Shown: piece by piece, positions 54,364-63,660 of the stretch
How positions within the stretch are numbered: the first letter of the stretch is position 1
Layout: every line of letters begins with the position of its first letter
The notes under the pieces: model-generated
The model's database searches: none
Told to the model about the DNA's origin: nothing
Seen by the model: the letters and a program-made list of their open reading frames with translations, nothing else
Origin: Bradyrhizobium sp. Ghvi
GTDB lineage: Bacteria; Pseudomonadota; Alphaproteobacteria; Rhizobiales; Xanthobacteraceae
Assembly: GCF_900115265.1 (NCBI RefSeq)
Contig: NZ_FOVU01000010.1
Coordinates: 1 to 64,000 of the forward strand
Length of the DNA: 64,000 bases
Reading direction: 5' to 3'
Position numbers and translations under genes: made by a program

Positions 54364-55113
54364 ATGAAGATTCTCGTCGCGGTGAAGCGCGTCGTCGATT
54401 TCAATGTCGCAATCCGTGTTAAGCCCGACGGCTCCGGCGTGGACATCGGCAACGCGAAGATGTCGCTGAACCCCTTCGATGAGATTGGTGTGGAGGAGGC
54501 GGTGCGCCTCAAGGAAGCCGGAAAGGCGACCGAAGTGGTGGTTGTTTCGGTCGGCCCTGCCCAGGTCCAGGAGACCCTACGCACGGCGCTGGCCATGGGG
54601 GCCGACCGGGCCATTCTCGTCAAGCACGAGGACTATGTTGAGCCGCTCGGCGTGGCCAAGGTGCTAAAGGAAGTTGTTACGGCCGAAAAACCCGACATCG
54701 TGATTTTGGGTAAACAAGCCATTGACGATGACTGCAATCAAACGGGACAAATGCTCGCCGCATTGTTGGGCTGGCCACAAGGTACCTTCGCCTCGAAGAT
54801 TGACCTAGAGGACTCGAGTTTGACCGTCGTGCGCGAGGCGGATGGCGGCCTGCAGACGGTCAGGCTTAGTATGCCGACTATAGTTACGACGGATCTCCGG
54901 CTCAACGAGCCGCGGTATGCATCGCTGCCCAACATCATGAAGGCAAAGAAGAAGCCTTGCGCCGAAATGACTCCAGCAGACTACGGCGTTGATGTTAAAC
55001 CGCGTCTCAACTTGATCAAGACGGAGGAGCCGTTGAGACGGCAGGCGGGCGTGAAGGTGAGTTCGGTGAGCGAGCTCGTAGTAAAGCTCAAGGAAACGGG
55101 TGCAATTCGATGA
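54364..55113 (+). CDS. etfB: Electron transfer flavoprotein beta subunit (249 aa)
   Basis: Starts MKILVAVKRVVDFNVAIRVK, with the ETF-beta signature VGPAQVQETLRTALAMGADR, GKQAIDDDCNQTGQMLAALL and KKKPCAEMTP. This is the ordinary dehydrogenase-serving type. Follows the GMC oxidoreductase genes on the same strand after a 184-base gap with a hairpin. Accepts electrons from flavoprotein dehydrogenases and passes them to ETF-quinone oxidoreductase. Confidence 0.93.
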   Translation: MKILVAVKRVVDFNVAIRVKPDGSGVDIGNAKMSLNPFDEIGVEEAVRLKEAGKATEVVVVSVGPAQVQETLRTALAMGADRAILVKHEDYVEPLGVAKVLKEVVTAEKPDIVILGKQAIDDDCNQTGQMLAALLGWPQGTFASKIDLEDSSLTVVREADGGLQTVRLSMPTIVTTDLRLNEPRYASLPNIMKAKKKPCAEMTPADYGVDVKPRLNLIKTEEPLRRQAGVKVSSVSELVVKLKETGAIR

Positions 55114-56036
55114 CCGTTCTACTCATCGCGGAACATGACAACGAGTCGCTGAAAGAAGCTACTCACAAGGCACTGTCTGCGGCCGCCAAGTTGGGTGGCG
55201 ATATTCACGTACTCGTCGCGGGATACCGGGCCACGGCGGCGGCCGGGCATGCGGCAAAACTGACCGGCGTGACCAGGGTTCTGCATATCGACGTTGCGGA
55301 GCTCGAGCGTCCGCTGGCTGAGCCCATGGCAGCGAATATTGTCGCACTTGCGGCCGATTACGATCACATCGTCGCGCCGGCCACCAACAACGGCAAGAAC
55401 TACATGCCGCGTGTGGCCGCGATGCTTGATGTGATGCAGGTGTCTGAAGTGTCGGACGTCAAGGCAGCCGACACATTTGTTCGACTCATTTATGCCGGCT
55501 ACGCCGTGCAGACGGTCCAAGCGACCGATGCGAAAAAGGTCATCACGGTGGGTATCGCCTCGTTTCCGCCGGCAAGAGAGACCGGGAACGCCGTCGTCGA
55601 GCGTAAAGAGGCCGTTGCTGATCCGGGCCTGTCCTCCTACGTGGGGGAAACCATCTCTCGCTCGGATCTACCTGAACTCACTTCAGCCAAGGTTGTCATC
55701 TCGGGGGGACGTGGTATGCAGTCCGGCGACAATTTCAAAATGCTCGAAGCGGTGGCTCGGAAGTTGAACGCTGCGGTGGGCGCGTCCCGTGCGGCCGTCG
55801 ACGCGGGTTTCGTGCCGAATGACTATCAGGTGGGGCAAACCGGCAAAGTGGTGGCACCCGACCTTTACATTGCGGTCGGCATTTCCGGCGCCATACAGCA
55901 CCTCGCTGGCATGAAGGACTCTAAGATTATCGCAGCGATCAACAATGATCAGGATGCGCCCATTTTTCAGGTGGCGGACTTCGGCCTGGTTGCCGATCTA
56001 TTCGAGGCCTTGCCCGAACTGGAAAAGGCGCTGTGA
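55110..56036 (+). CDS. etfA: Electron transfer flavoprotein alpha subunit (308 aa)
   Basis: N-terminal alpha/beta domain (VLLIAEHDNESLKEATHKAL) and the FAD-binding C-terminal domain with SGGRGMQSGDNF, GASRAAVDAGFV, VGQTGKVVAPDLYIAVGISG and AINNDQDAPIFQVADFG, the diagnostic ETF-alpha motif. Overlaps etfB by ATGA. A terminator-like stem follows. Confidence 0.95.
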   Translation: MTVLLIAEHDNESLKEATHKALSAAAKLGGDIHVLVAGYRATAAAGHAAKLTGVTRVLHIDVAELERPLAEPMAANIVALAADYDHIVAPATNNGKNYMPRVAAMLDVMQVSEVSDVKAADTFVRLIYAGYAVQTVQATDAKKVITVGIASFPPARETGNAVVERKEAVADPGLSSYVGETISRSDLPELTSAKVVISGGRGMQSGDNFKMLEAVARKLNAAVGASRAAVDAGFVPNDYQVGQTGKVVAPDLYIAVGISGAIQHLAGMKDSKIIAAINNDQDAPIFQVADFGLVADLFEALPELEKAL

Positions 56037-56057
56037 GAACGCTGGAGTGTTGCGGTG

Positions 56058-56084
56058 AAGAAGGGGCCGATAAGTCCCTTCTTT
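56058..56084 (+). terminator. Rho-independent-like terminator after etfA
   Basis: AAGAAGGG at 56058-56065 and CCCTTCTT at 56076-56083 form an 8-pair stem with a 10-base loop, starting 21 bases after the etfA stop. It lies between convergent genes and could serve both directions. Confidence 0.6.
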
Positions 56085-56114
56085 CCGGCGAGGTGCTGAA
56101 AGCCTCGGCATCGA

Positions 56115-56999
56115 TCACGTTATGACATGCTTCTGAAGCAATTTGGCTTGCTGGGGCATGAATGCGTTTCCTTCGCCGCAGCGAACCAAACCATCGAGGG
56201 TGTGATAGATACCAGCGGCGATTAAATGCGAGGCGCCGAGTTCATCAGCCATTTGATTGTAGTAGGAGAAATCCTTGCAAGCATTCGCCACGGTGAAGCG
56301 AAGTTGTTCGGTTTGTCCTTTCTGAATGTAAGGAATAAGCCGATCGAGCGCGACGCCGGCGCCGCCACCGCGGCTCAGGCAGTCCACAAGAGCGGCCATT
56401 GAGACGCCTCCTTTGGCTGCGCAGGCCACGGCTTCCGTGATCAATGTGACGGTGCCGAGCGATACAAAATTGTGAAGCAGCTTGAGCTGGTGCCCTGACC
56501 CGATGCCGCCGGCGTAAAAGATGTTTTCCGCGAATGAAGAAAGTAGAGGGTGCAAGGACTCGACCACAGCGACGTCCCCACCAACCAGGAGGTTAAGCCG
56601 GCCTTCTTCGGCCTCCTTCGGAGTGCGCGTCATTGGAGCGTCGACAAAGTGGCAGCCTTTTGCGGCGACCAATTCCGCTAACCTCGTCGTCGAGCTCGGA
56701 ATTGCTGTCGAGCAGTCGATAAGAATCGTACCGGGGCGGAGGGCATCAAGTACTGCGCCGCTTCCCGTCAGGACATCCTCAACTTGAGGAGTGCCCGTAA
56801 CGCACAAAATAAGAACGTCGGATGTTCTCGTGAGGTCTGTCGTTGAAGGCCAGCCCACCGCACCCTTCGCATCGAGATCGTCGGTCGGTTGGTTGCCCGC
56901 GTGTCTTAGATAACTGATCTTCCACCCTCGGAGGAGAAGATTCTTGGCAATGCCGTGCCCCATCAGGCCGATCCCGATAATACCAATCCGCTTCTCCAT
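56115..56999 (-). CDS. 3-Hydroxyisobutyrate dehydrogenase-family oxidoreductase (294 aa)
   Basis: NAD(P)-binding start IGIIGIGLMGHGIAKNLLLRG, substrate motif FVDAPMTRTPKEAEEGRLN and catalytic lysine in GSGHQLKLLHNFVSLGTV. The class also includes tartronate semialdehyde reductase and threonate dehydrogenase. GAGGAG precedes the ATG at 56999; eleven upstream codons are dropped. Convergent with etfA and co-directional with the CitE-like gene 90 bases upstream. Substrate uncertain. Confidence 0.85.
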   Translation of the reverse strand: MEKRIGIIGIGLMGHGIAKNLLLRGWKISYLRHAGNQPTDDLDAKGAVGWPSTTDLTRTSDVLILCVTGTPQVEDVLTGSGAVLDALRPGTILIDCSTAIPSSTTRLAELVAAKGCHFVDAPMTRTPKEAEEGRLNLLVGGDVAVVESLHPLLSSFAENIFYAGGIGSGHQLKLLHNFVSLGTVTLITEAVACAAKGGVSMAALVDCLSRGGGAGVALDRLIPYIQKGQTEQLRFTVANACKDFSYYNQMADELGASHLIAAGIYHTLDGLVRCGEGNAFMPQQAKLLQKHVIT

Positions 57000-57089
57000 A
57001 TTTGCTCCTCTCTGCGGCGAATGTCGCCGCAACGTTTCGTGGCGCTCTTCAGTTCGCTGTGGTCCTAAAAGGACGTCCTCGCGGATGAA

Positions 57090-57941
57090 CTACGATGGCA
57101 GGGCGGATCCGCGCGCAATGGCGTCAATCCTGCGATGTATTCGGTCGTAGTCTTCAGCAATGCGTCTTGCGGCCTCGACAACCGGTGCATCCACCATCTT
57201 CCCGTCGACACCGTGGGCACCGCCATGACCTGGGGCGAGAACCGCGAGGGCGTGCTCGCGAGCCGCTGGCGGAGGGACCATGCCGCGTAGCGCTGGCACG
57301 ACCTGCTTCGGATGGATCAGCAATTTGCCCCGAAACCCGAGCTCTCGCGCCGCGGACGCATCGGTCTCGATTACCGACTCGTCTCCTATCGAAGTTGTCA
57401 CCCCGTCCAGCGGCCCGGCCCCACGGGAAAGCGCCGAGGCGAAAACGAGTTCCGACCGGGCCGCCAGCAGGGCGCGCGCCGAATGGGCAGCTCCAATCGA
57501 ATTCGCATAGTCGATTGATCCGAATGCCAATCTTGCACACAGAGGTGCGAGAAGGCGCGCATTGGCGATGCCAGTAGCAGTCTCGATCAGACCCACCGTG
57601 GAGCGACCCGGAAGCAGGTCCGCGAGGCGCGAGACGTCCTCGCATTGCTCCGTTTTGGCGAGCATGACGCCAACCGAGTTCGGCATATCCTCAAGTAGGC
57701 GGACATCATCCTCGTGATCCGCCGTTCGAGGTCCGTTCATACGGATGATGACCTCGCCGGGAAATTCCTGGGTTGGAAGGACGGCGCGCAACGTTCTCCG
57801 GGCGGCGGCGCGATCATGTGCCGCAACTGCATCTTCAAGATCAATAACGATCGCGTCGGCGCCGGAAGACGCCGCCTTATGGAAGCGGTCAGGCCTTGTA
57901 GCGGGAACGAACAAGGCAAGAAATGGGTCGCTCATCGTCAT
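57090..57941 (-). CDS. HpcH/HpaI (CitE-like) citramalyl-/malyl-CoA lyase family protein (283 aa)
   Basis: TIM-barrel CitE-like lyase: FVPATRPDRFHKAASSGADA, VIDLEDAVAAHDRAAAR with metal-site acidic residues, IRMNGPRTADH, ETATGIANARLLA and FGSIDYANSIGA. It typically splits an acyl-CoA such as citramalyl-CoA into acetyl-CoA and pyruvate. Start at 57941 (MTMSDPFLALF); the 80-codon upstream extension overlaps the divergent promoter and is rejected. Divergent from the CoA-transferase gene. Confidence 0.85.
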   Translation of the reverse strand: MTMSDPFLALFVPATRPDRFHKAASSGADAIVIDLEDAVAAHDRAAARRTLRAVLPTQEFPGEVIIRMNGPRTADHEDDVRLLEDMPNSVGVMLAKTEQCEDVSRLADLLPGRSTVGLIETATGIANARLLAPLCARLAFGSIDYANSIGAAHSARALLAARSELVFASALSRGAGPLDGVTTSIGDESVIETDASAARELGFRGKLLIHPKQVVPALRGMVPPPAAREHALAVLAPGHGGAHGVDGKMVDAPVVEAARRIAEDYDRIHRRIDAIARGSALPS

Positions 57942-58164
57942 GTTCCAACCAAAGGCGCCGCCGCGCAGCCTCAGGATAGCGTTAAGCATCCGGTTTTGCG
58001 ATCGCAACACCAAATCGTTGACCACTGATATTGCGAAAACCAATGACTGGAAGGCGCCCCTACACTCTCGATAGGGTAAGTCAATAGCACCTATCGGCAC
58101 AATGCAGTTGCGGAAGGGCAAATTGAGCCACAGTCTTCGGGTACAGCAATGGAGGCAACGTACA

Positions 58165-59313
58165 ATGACGGATCTCTCTGACATCATTGTTGTTGCCGTC
58201 GAGCACGCCGTCGCCGCACCCTATGCTTCCGGCAAGCTCGCTGACGCCGGCGCGAGGGTGATCAAGGTCGAGCGGCCGGAGGGAGACTTTGCCCGGACAT
58301 ATGATGGGCTCGTGAATGGCCAGAGCGCCTATTTCGTCTGGCTCAATCGCGGGAAGGAATCGATCGCATTGGACTTGAAAGCGACCGAAGAAAAGACGCT
58401 GCTCAAGAACATGCTGCGGCAGGCGGACGTCTTTATTCAAAATCTCGGTCCTGGGGTGATCGAGTCGCTCGGTTTCAGTGCCGATGAACTTCTGATGCTC
58501 AATCCGCGGCTGGTCATTTGCAATATCAGCGGCTATGGCCGCGAGGGGCCAAGAAGCGAGCAGAAAGCCTATGACCTCCTGATACAGGCAGAGACAGGCC
58601 TTTGCGCGGTCAATGGGATCGGTGATGAACCCGCGCGTGTTGGCGTTTCCGTCTGTGACATCGCGGCCGGCATGACCGCCTACCAGGCAATCCTTGAAGG
58701 CTTGCTGGGGCGCTCGAGGTCTGGAAAGGGCCGTGTGATCGACGTCTCTCTGTATCACTCCATGGCTGATTGGATGAACGTCCCCTTTCTGCAGCACAAG
58801 TACGGACAGTTCACGCCAATGCGACTTGGGCTAAGGCATCCGTCTATTGTTCCGTACGGGAAGTTTGGTTGCCGGGATGGCAAGGACGTCCTGATATCTG
58901 TGCAAAATGAGCGTGAGTGGAAGTCCTTGTGTTCCGATGTCTTGAGAGCGCCGGCGCAGGCGCTCGCGCCGGGGTTCGAGACCAATAAAGTTCGCATCGA
59001 GAACCGCGATCAGGTCGAGACGTGGTGTGCCGAACAAATCCTAAAGCTCGATTCTGAGGAGTTCGTCTCACGCCTATCACGCGCGCGCATCGCCTTCGGA
59101 CATTTCTCGGAACTCAAGGATCTAATCGACCACCCGCAAAACAAGTACGTTACCGTGGCGACCGACGGTGGCGATATCAAGCTTCTCGCGCCTGGTAATT
59201 CCGTCCGCGGCGAGTCGAAGTGCTATGGCGGGGTCCCCAGCCTCGATCGTGATGGAAACAGGATAAGAGTCGAGTTTTCGCTGGAGCGCGTCCGGGTCGC
59301 AAGCAATGGATGA
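58165..59313 (+). CDS. CaiB/BaiF (family III) CoA-transferase (382 aa)
   Basis: Starts MTDLSDIIVVAVEHAVAAPY; features KVERPEGDFARTYDG, YFVWLNRGKESIALDLK, and the catalytic Asp in GVSVCDIAAGMTAY. GGAGG lies 9 bases before the ATG. Exchanges CoA between acyl groups, for instance succinyl-CoA to a dicarboxylic or hydroxy acid. Divergent from the CitE-like lyase, which would act on the product. Confidence 0.9.
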   Translation: MTDLSDIIVVAVEHAVAAPYASGKLADAGARVIKVERPEGDFARTYDGLVNGQSAYFVWLNRGKESIALDLKATEEKTLLKNMLRQADVFIQNLGPGVIESLGFSADELLMLNPRLVICNISGYGREGPRSEQKAYDLLIQAETGLCAVNGIGDEPARVGVSVCDIAAGMTAYQAILEGLLGRSRSGKGRVIDVSLYHSMADWMNVPFLQHKYGQFTPMRLGLRHPSIVPYGKFGCRDGKDVLISVQNEREWKSLCSDVLRAPAQALAPGFETNKVRIENRDQVETWCAEQILKLDSEEFVSRLSRARIAFGHFSELKDLIDHPQNKYVTVATDGGDIKLLAPGNSVRGESKCYGGVPSLDRDGNRIRVEFSLERVRVASNG

Positions 59314-59747
59314 AGCCAGCACTTCGGATCGCCAGCAAGTTGGACCGTGGGCACCAGGGATGCTCCATGGTCCCAATAATGTCAGATGGTTCGACAAGCG
59401 AATCGTCCTCTTTCCCTCCACGGCATCATTACCTTCGGCTGGTCCCAGCGCTGCAGGCACAAGGCCAAGGCAGACAAGCTTTGGAGGCGTATTTGTCGAA
59501 AGCGGTATGATCGCCGCTTTAGCCTGCTTGTCGCGCTAAAAGCTCTACCGCGCCTGTCAATGTGACGTCGAGGTGTTGGAAGGGGCCGCGCGCGCAGAGG
59601 CAATAAAGAAGCCCGGCGTAGGTGTGCCGGGCTCAAGTCAGTGGCACCCAGGAGGATGCACGGGAGAAACGGCGAGAGGATACCAGCCGCACGGCCCTCG
59701 ACCAATTAGTAAATCGTTCTCGTTGCCATAGCGGTTTGCAATACGTC
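59314..59747. other. Spacer between convergent CoA-transferase and fumarase genes
   Basis: No supportable gene. It contains one clear terminator stem, described separately, and otherwise unremarkable sequence. Confidence 0.4.
59610..59633 (-). terminator. Rho-independent terminator for the leftward citF-fumarase transcript
   Basis: AGCCCGGC at 59610-59617 and GCCGGGCT at 59626-59633 form a perfect 8-pair stem with an 8-base loop. Read on the minus strand it is followed by a T-rich tract (TTCTTTATTG), as expected for a terminator beyond the fumarase stop. Confidence 0.7.
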
Positions 59748-61290
59748 CTACAGTTTGGATCGAAATCTACGCCACCTCGCGGGGCCAATCTCGTGGATCG
59801 AATTGCCATCTACGTCGACAGCAACCGTTACCGGCATATGTTCGACTTTGAATTCATAGATGGCCTCCATGCCAAGATCTTCAAAGGCGACGAGACGCGA
59901 CGATCGTACTGCCTTGGCCACCAGATAAGCCGCCCCTCCGACGGCGGCCAACGAGGCCGCGCGATGGCGTTTGATGGCCTCGATCGCCCGCGGGCCTCGC
60001 TCACCCTTTCCAATCATTGCAATAAGACCTGTATGCGCAAGCATGTCCTCCGTGAACTTGTCCATCCGCGTCGCAGTCGTTGGGCCAGCCGGGCCCACGA
60101 TTTCGTCTCCGACCGGATCTATCGGACCGACATAATAAATGACACGATTGCGGAAGTCTGTCGGCAATCGCTCACCGCGGCGCAGGAGGTCGACCAGACG
60201 TGCGTGCGCGGCGTCGCGACCGGTTAGCAAATGACCGGACAGGAGCAGAGTTTCGCCTGGCTGCCATTGCGCAACGTCTTCGGGAGCAAGGGTATCGAGG
60301 TTGACCCGTCGGGCTGCGTGCGCGGTACTGTCGAGGGTGATCTGTGGCCAGTCCCCCAGATCGGGAGGATCAAACCTTGCCGGTCCTCCTCCATGAAAGC
60401 GAAAAGTGAATGTGACGGTTGGCGGCGCATTGCGGCACAAGGCCCACCGGCAAAGAAGCCGCATGAGAGGGGAATGTCTTAATTTTCACATCGACAACCG
60501 TCGTTAGGCCTCCCAAGCCCTGTGCGCCGATTCCGAGGGCATTGATTCCCTCATAGAGTTTCACGCGCATCTCCTCCTCCGGTGTCCTGGGACCACGTAG
60601 GAGAAGGTCGGACATGTCGATGAGCTCAAGCAGGAATTCCTTGGCAAGTAAGAGCGACTTCTCGCAACTTCCTCCGATTCCAACTCCGATGATGCGAGGT
60701 GGACACCAACCGGCTCCTAAGCGGGGAACAGTATCCAAATATCCAGTCCACGACGGAATCACTTGGATTGAGCGTGACGAACCGTGCCTTATTCTCCGAC
60801 CCGCCGCCCTTGGCGCAGAGTGTGATGTCGAGGTGTTCGCCGGGAACGAGTTCAGCATGAACTACCGCCGGCGAATTGTCGCGCGTGTTCTTGCGCGCCG
60901 TGTAGGCAAGTCTCACGCCTTCGTCGATCAAGTCGGAAAGGCTTCGAGCCGTCGCAAATCGCGCGTTCATACCGACTTTCACGAACTGACGAGCCCCGTA
61001 TCTTGGCAGAGGGGCCGCTTGCCGAGCGCGGACATCCTCGAATTCACGAGAATCTGAGCGATTGCGTCCTTGGCCGACAGGCTTCTCTCGGCTTCATAGG
61101 CGTAGTTCAGGTGTCGAATGTAGTCTGGCGGATGGTAGTAAGAATTATATTGAAGAGCGTCCGCGACGCTGCGAATGATGTCGTCTTCGGCAATGGGGCG
61201 GTCATAATTAGTCTTCTCGAGGAGGCTCAATGCATCTTTGACGGAATTGCTCACTCGGGCATCCGGCCTAACCGCGGTCCGGACTTTCAT
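59748..61290 (-). pseudogene. Class I (iron-sulfur) fumarase / mesaconase-type hydratase, frameshifted
   Basis: Four pieces in three frames rebuild a full class I hydratase of about 510 residues. First: DIIRSVADALQYNSYYHPPD to PLCQDTGLV. Second: FVKVGMNARF, NTRDNSPAVVHAELVPG, VTLNPSDSVVDW. Third: LGAGWCPPRIIGVGIGGSCE, GLGGLTTVVDVKIKTFPSHA. Fourth: GDWPQITLD, LLLSGHLLTGRDAAHARLVD, YYVGPIDPVGDEIVGPAGPT, ending RRFRSKL. Frame changes fall near 60985, 60740 and 60415. Its 5' end overlaps citF by 23 bases. The family interconverts fumarate/malate, mesaconate/citramalate or dehydrates tartrate. Either a decayed gene or sequence errors. Confidence 0.75.
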
Positions 61291-62860
61291 CCTCTCTCCA
61301 GGTTTTCGCAGTTGACATTTTTGGCACGGCTCTTACGACGTCGATGACGGTGCCATCCCGGTATTCGACAACAGCGACAATCCTGCTGTCTTCGACGGAA
61401 ACCGCCTTCGGTGGTCCCGCCTTGCGCGATGCCGCCTCCCTCAGGTATTCGATCGAGACCAGAGGCACATTCGCGCACTTCAGTCGCTCGAGCAGGTCGG
61501 TGCGCCGCGGATTGACCGCGACACCGGCTTCCGTGACGACGGCGTCGACCGACTCTCCCGGAGTCGTCAACGTTTTAACGCGATCCACTATCTTCGGGAC
61601 GCGCCCCGCGGTTAGTTGGGTGGTTATCAATGTGAGCTTGGATCCGGCAGCGGTATCCGCATGTCCGCCGGATCCTCCGAGGATCATGCCTCCATTTCCC
61701 GTTGTCACGTTGACGTTGAAGGCGACATCGATTTCAGCGGCGCCAAGGATGACGGCGTCCAGCTGATTCACAACACATCCGCGGTTGTGTGGGTTGGCAT
61801 ACATTGAAGCCGACATACTGTGATGAGCCGGGCTGCGGCGGTAGGACGCCACAGCTTCGAGATCGAAGGCCTGAACATCGAGCAACGCGCGAAACAGGCC
61901 CGCATCGAACATTTGCACAATCCCGCCGGTAATGCCTCCGGAGGCGAAGCTACCTTGCACCTTGCGACGGACCATAATGTCTCGAAGATAAGCCGCTGCC
62001 GCCAGCGACACTCCACCAGCACCGGTCTGAAACGAGAACCCCTCTCTCAGCAATCCCGATGCCTCGATTATGCTGGCTGCCGTTTGCGCAATCTGCAAAC
62101 CAAGGGGATTTGTCGTCAGACGGGTAGTACCCGAGACGATCTGCTCAGGATCTCCGATCGAATCAACCTCGACGATAAAGTCGACGTAGTCTTGCGAAAT
62201 CTCTATGGGTGTCGCTGGGTACGGAACCAAATTATCCGTAATCGCGACGACTCGATCCGCGTATTGAACGTCAGAAGCAGCATAGCCAAGCGGGCCGCAA
62301 GCGGCCCTGCCGTTGACACCATTGAGGTTCCCGTATCCGTCCGCCGTTGGTGCAGCAACGAACGCAACGTCAATGTGAAGCGCGCCGGATTCGATGCAGC
62401 GCGCGCGTCCCCCATGCGTGTACATCAGCACGGGCCTGGCAAGCTCACCCCTCGAGATTGCATCGGCGAGCGGACCATAGATGGTACTTGCGGCTAATCC
62501 GCTGACGACCTCGCGATGGATGTGGTCCACGAGAGGCGCATGAACGGGAAACAGCGCGCTTGCCGCCACCCTGATGTCTCTCAGCCCCTTCGCTGTAATT
62601 TCCGAAAGTACCAAGTTAAGGACACGATCGCCGTTGCGAAGATGATGATGGAAGGAGATGGTCGCGCCATCGCGAAGCTCACATGCGTCGAGAGCTGCCC
62701 TAACACTTGGCAGGATCTTTGGCACTCCAGGCAAGGCGCAACGAACGACGGTAGCGGCTCGCGATATAGGGCCAAGCACCTGGAATGCTCCGGCGAAGGG
62801 CTTGGCGCGGCCGTAGCCTTTTATCGAACTTGGTACACCTCGTCCAAGGATGTCCGACAT
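61268..62860 (-). CDS. Citrate lyase alpha subunit-like CoA-transferase CitF (530 aa)
   Basis: A CitF homologue over its full length: GATISFHHHLRNGDRVLNLV, GGRARCIESGALHIDVAFVA, FQTGAGGVSLAAAAYLRDIM, ASGGITGGIVQMFDAG and GNGGMILGGSGGHADTAAGS. In citrate lyase this subunit transfers the acyl-carrier thioester to citrate, but no CitD carrier gene is nearby, so it may act on a free CoA thioester, for example with citramalate. AGGAG 6 bases before the ATG at 62860 decides the start. The lyase partner could be the CitE-like protein at 57090. Confidence 0.88.
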   Translation of the reverse strand: MSDILGRGVPSSIKGYGRAKPFAGAFQVLGPISRAATVVRCALPGVPKILPSVRAALDACELRDGATISFHHHLRNGDRVLNLVLSEITAKGLRDIRVAASALFPVHAPLVDHIHREVVSGLAASTIYGPLADAISRGELARPVLMYTHGGRARCIESGALHIDVAFVAAPTADGYGNLNGVNGRAACGPLGYAASDVQYADRVVAITDNLVPYPATPIEISQDYVDFIVEVDSIGDPEQIVSGTTRLTTNPLGLQIAQTAASIIEASGLLREGFSFQTGAGGVSLAAAAYLRDIMVRRKVQGSFASGGITGGIVQMFDAGLFRALLDVQAFDLEAVASYRRSPAHHSMSASMYANPHNRGCVVNQLDAVILGAAEIDVAFNVNVTTGNGGMILGGSGGHADTAAGSKLTLITTQLTAGRVPKIVDRVKTLTTPGESVDAVVTEAGVAVNPRRTDLLERLKCANVPLVSIEYLREAASRKAGPPKAVSVEDSRIVAVVEYRDGTVIDVVRAVPKMSTAKTWREDESPDRG

Positions 62861-63047
62861 CTGCAACTCCTATCGGGTAGTGCGGACTTGGCAAGCGAGG
62901 ACGGATACCAGTGTGCCGAAACCAAGGCGTGAGTTGCCATATCCAATGTGGCTGAGAAAGAGCGAATTCGCTTGAAGAGCTAGAGCAAATACCAATGGCT
63001 GCGATCGGTACGCGTTCACATCGGCAACCATCTGGCCGAGCTCGAGC

Positions 63048-63465
63048 CTAGTCTAGCGAACGGTTCGAACAAGCGGCGGCTTCTGGCCGCGCACGGATGC
63101 TTCCCAGCGAGTGTTCGATGATCCGCAGTTGGGGCACATCAATGCTCTGCCACTCTTTACGAGGGTTTGGGCGAGACAATCGCTTACCTGTATCGGGGTC
63201 CTTCACCATCCGGACCTTGTTCCAGACAATATGGCCATTGAAGATGAGCCCCGTCCCGCACTTGGCGTTACCGTTGATCGTGGACGCATTCCATCGCCGA
63301 CATCGCGGTGGACGGATATTTTTCAAATTGAGATCCTGCGCGATCTCTGAGTGCCCGTCCCGCTACGTATGCTGTAAAAATCCGTCGGACGATCGTAGCT
63401 TCATCTTCGACGATTTCGAGTTCGCCGGCCTTGCCGGGTATCGGCGGCGCCGGCGCGCCCCCGAC
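63048..63465 (-). pseudogene. Large serine recombinase, C-terminal-domain remnant
   Basis: On the minus strand RYPARPGELEIVEDEATIVR and RIFTAYVAG are followed, in a shifted frame, by HSEIAQDLNLKNIRPPRCRR, WNASTINGNAKCGTGLIFNG, VWNKVRMVKDPDTGKRLSR and DVPQLRIIEHSL. This is the recombinase domain that follows the catalytic part in large serine recombinases. The catalytic serine domain is absent. Relic of a mobile element between citF and the IclR gene. Confidence 0.7.
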
Positions 63466-63660
63466 GACTGGCGCGCGCGACCGCTTCCTGAGCCCCTAGC
63501 TCCTGCGCAAATAATTACGCCGATGATCGGATATTTTACGTCAACCGAGGGTCGTCTGTGCGAAGGCGACTGGCAAAACCGACGAGATCTTCGATCAGGT
63601 CGATGATGGTACGAGCCAATCAGATCTTTCTCAAGGCTAGAAGACAGGCGCCGAGCATCC

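Noticed and set aside
57942..58187. N-terminal extension of the CitE-like gene
   Set aside because: It runs over the divergent promoter and the CoA-transferase ribosome site; family homology begins at the ATG at 57941.
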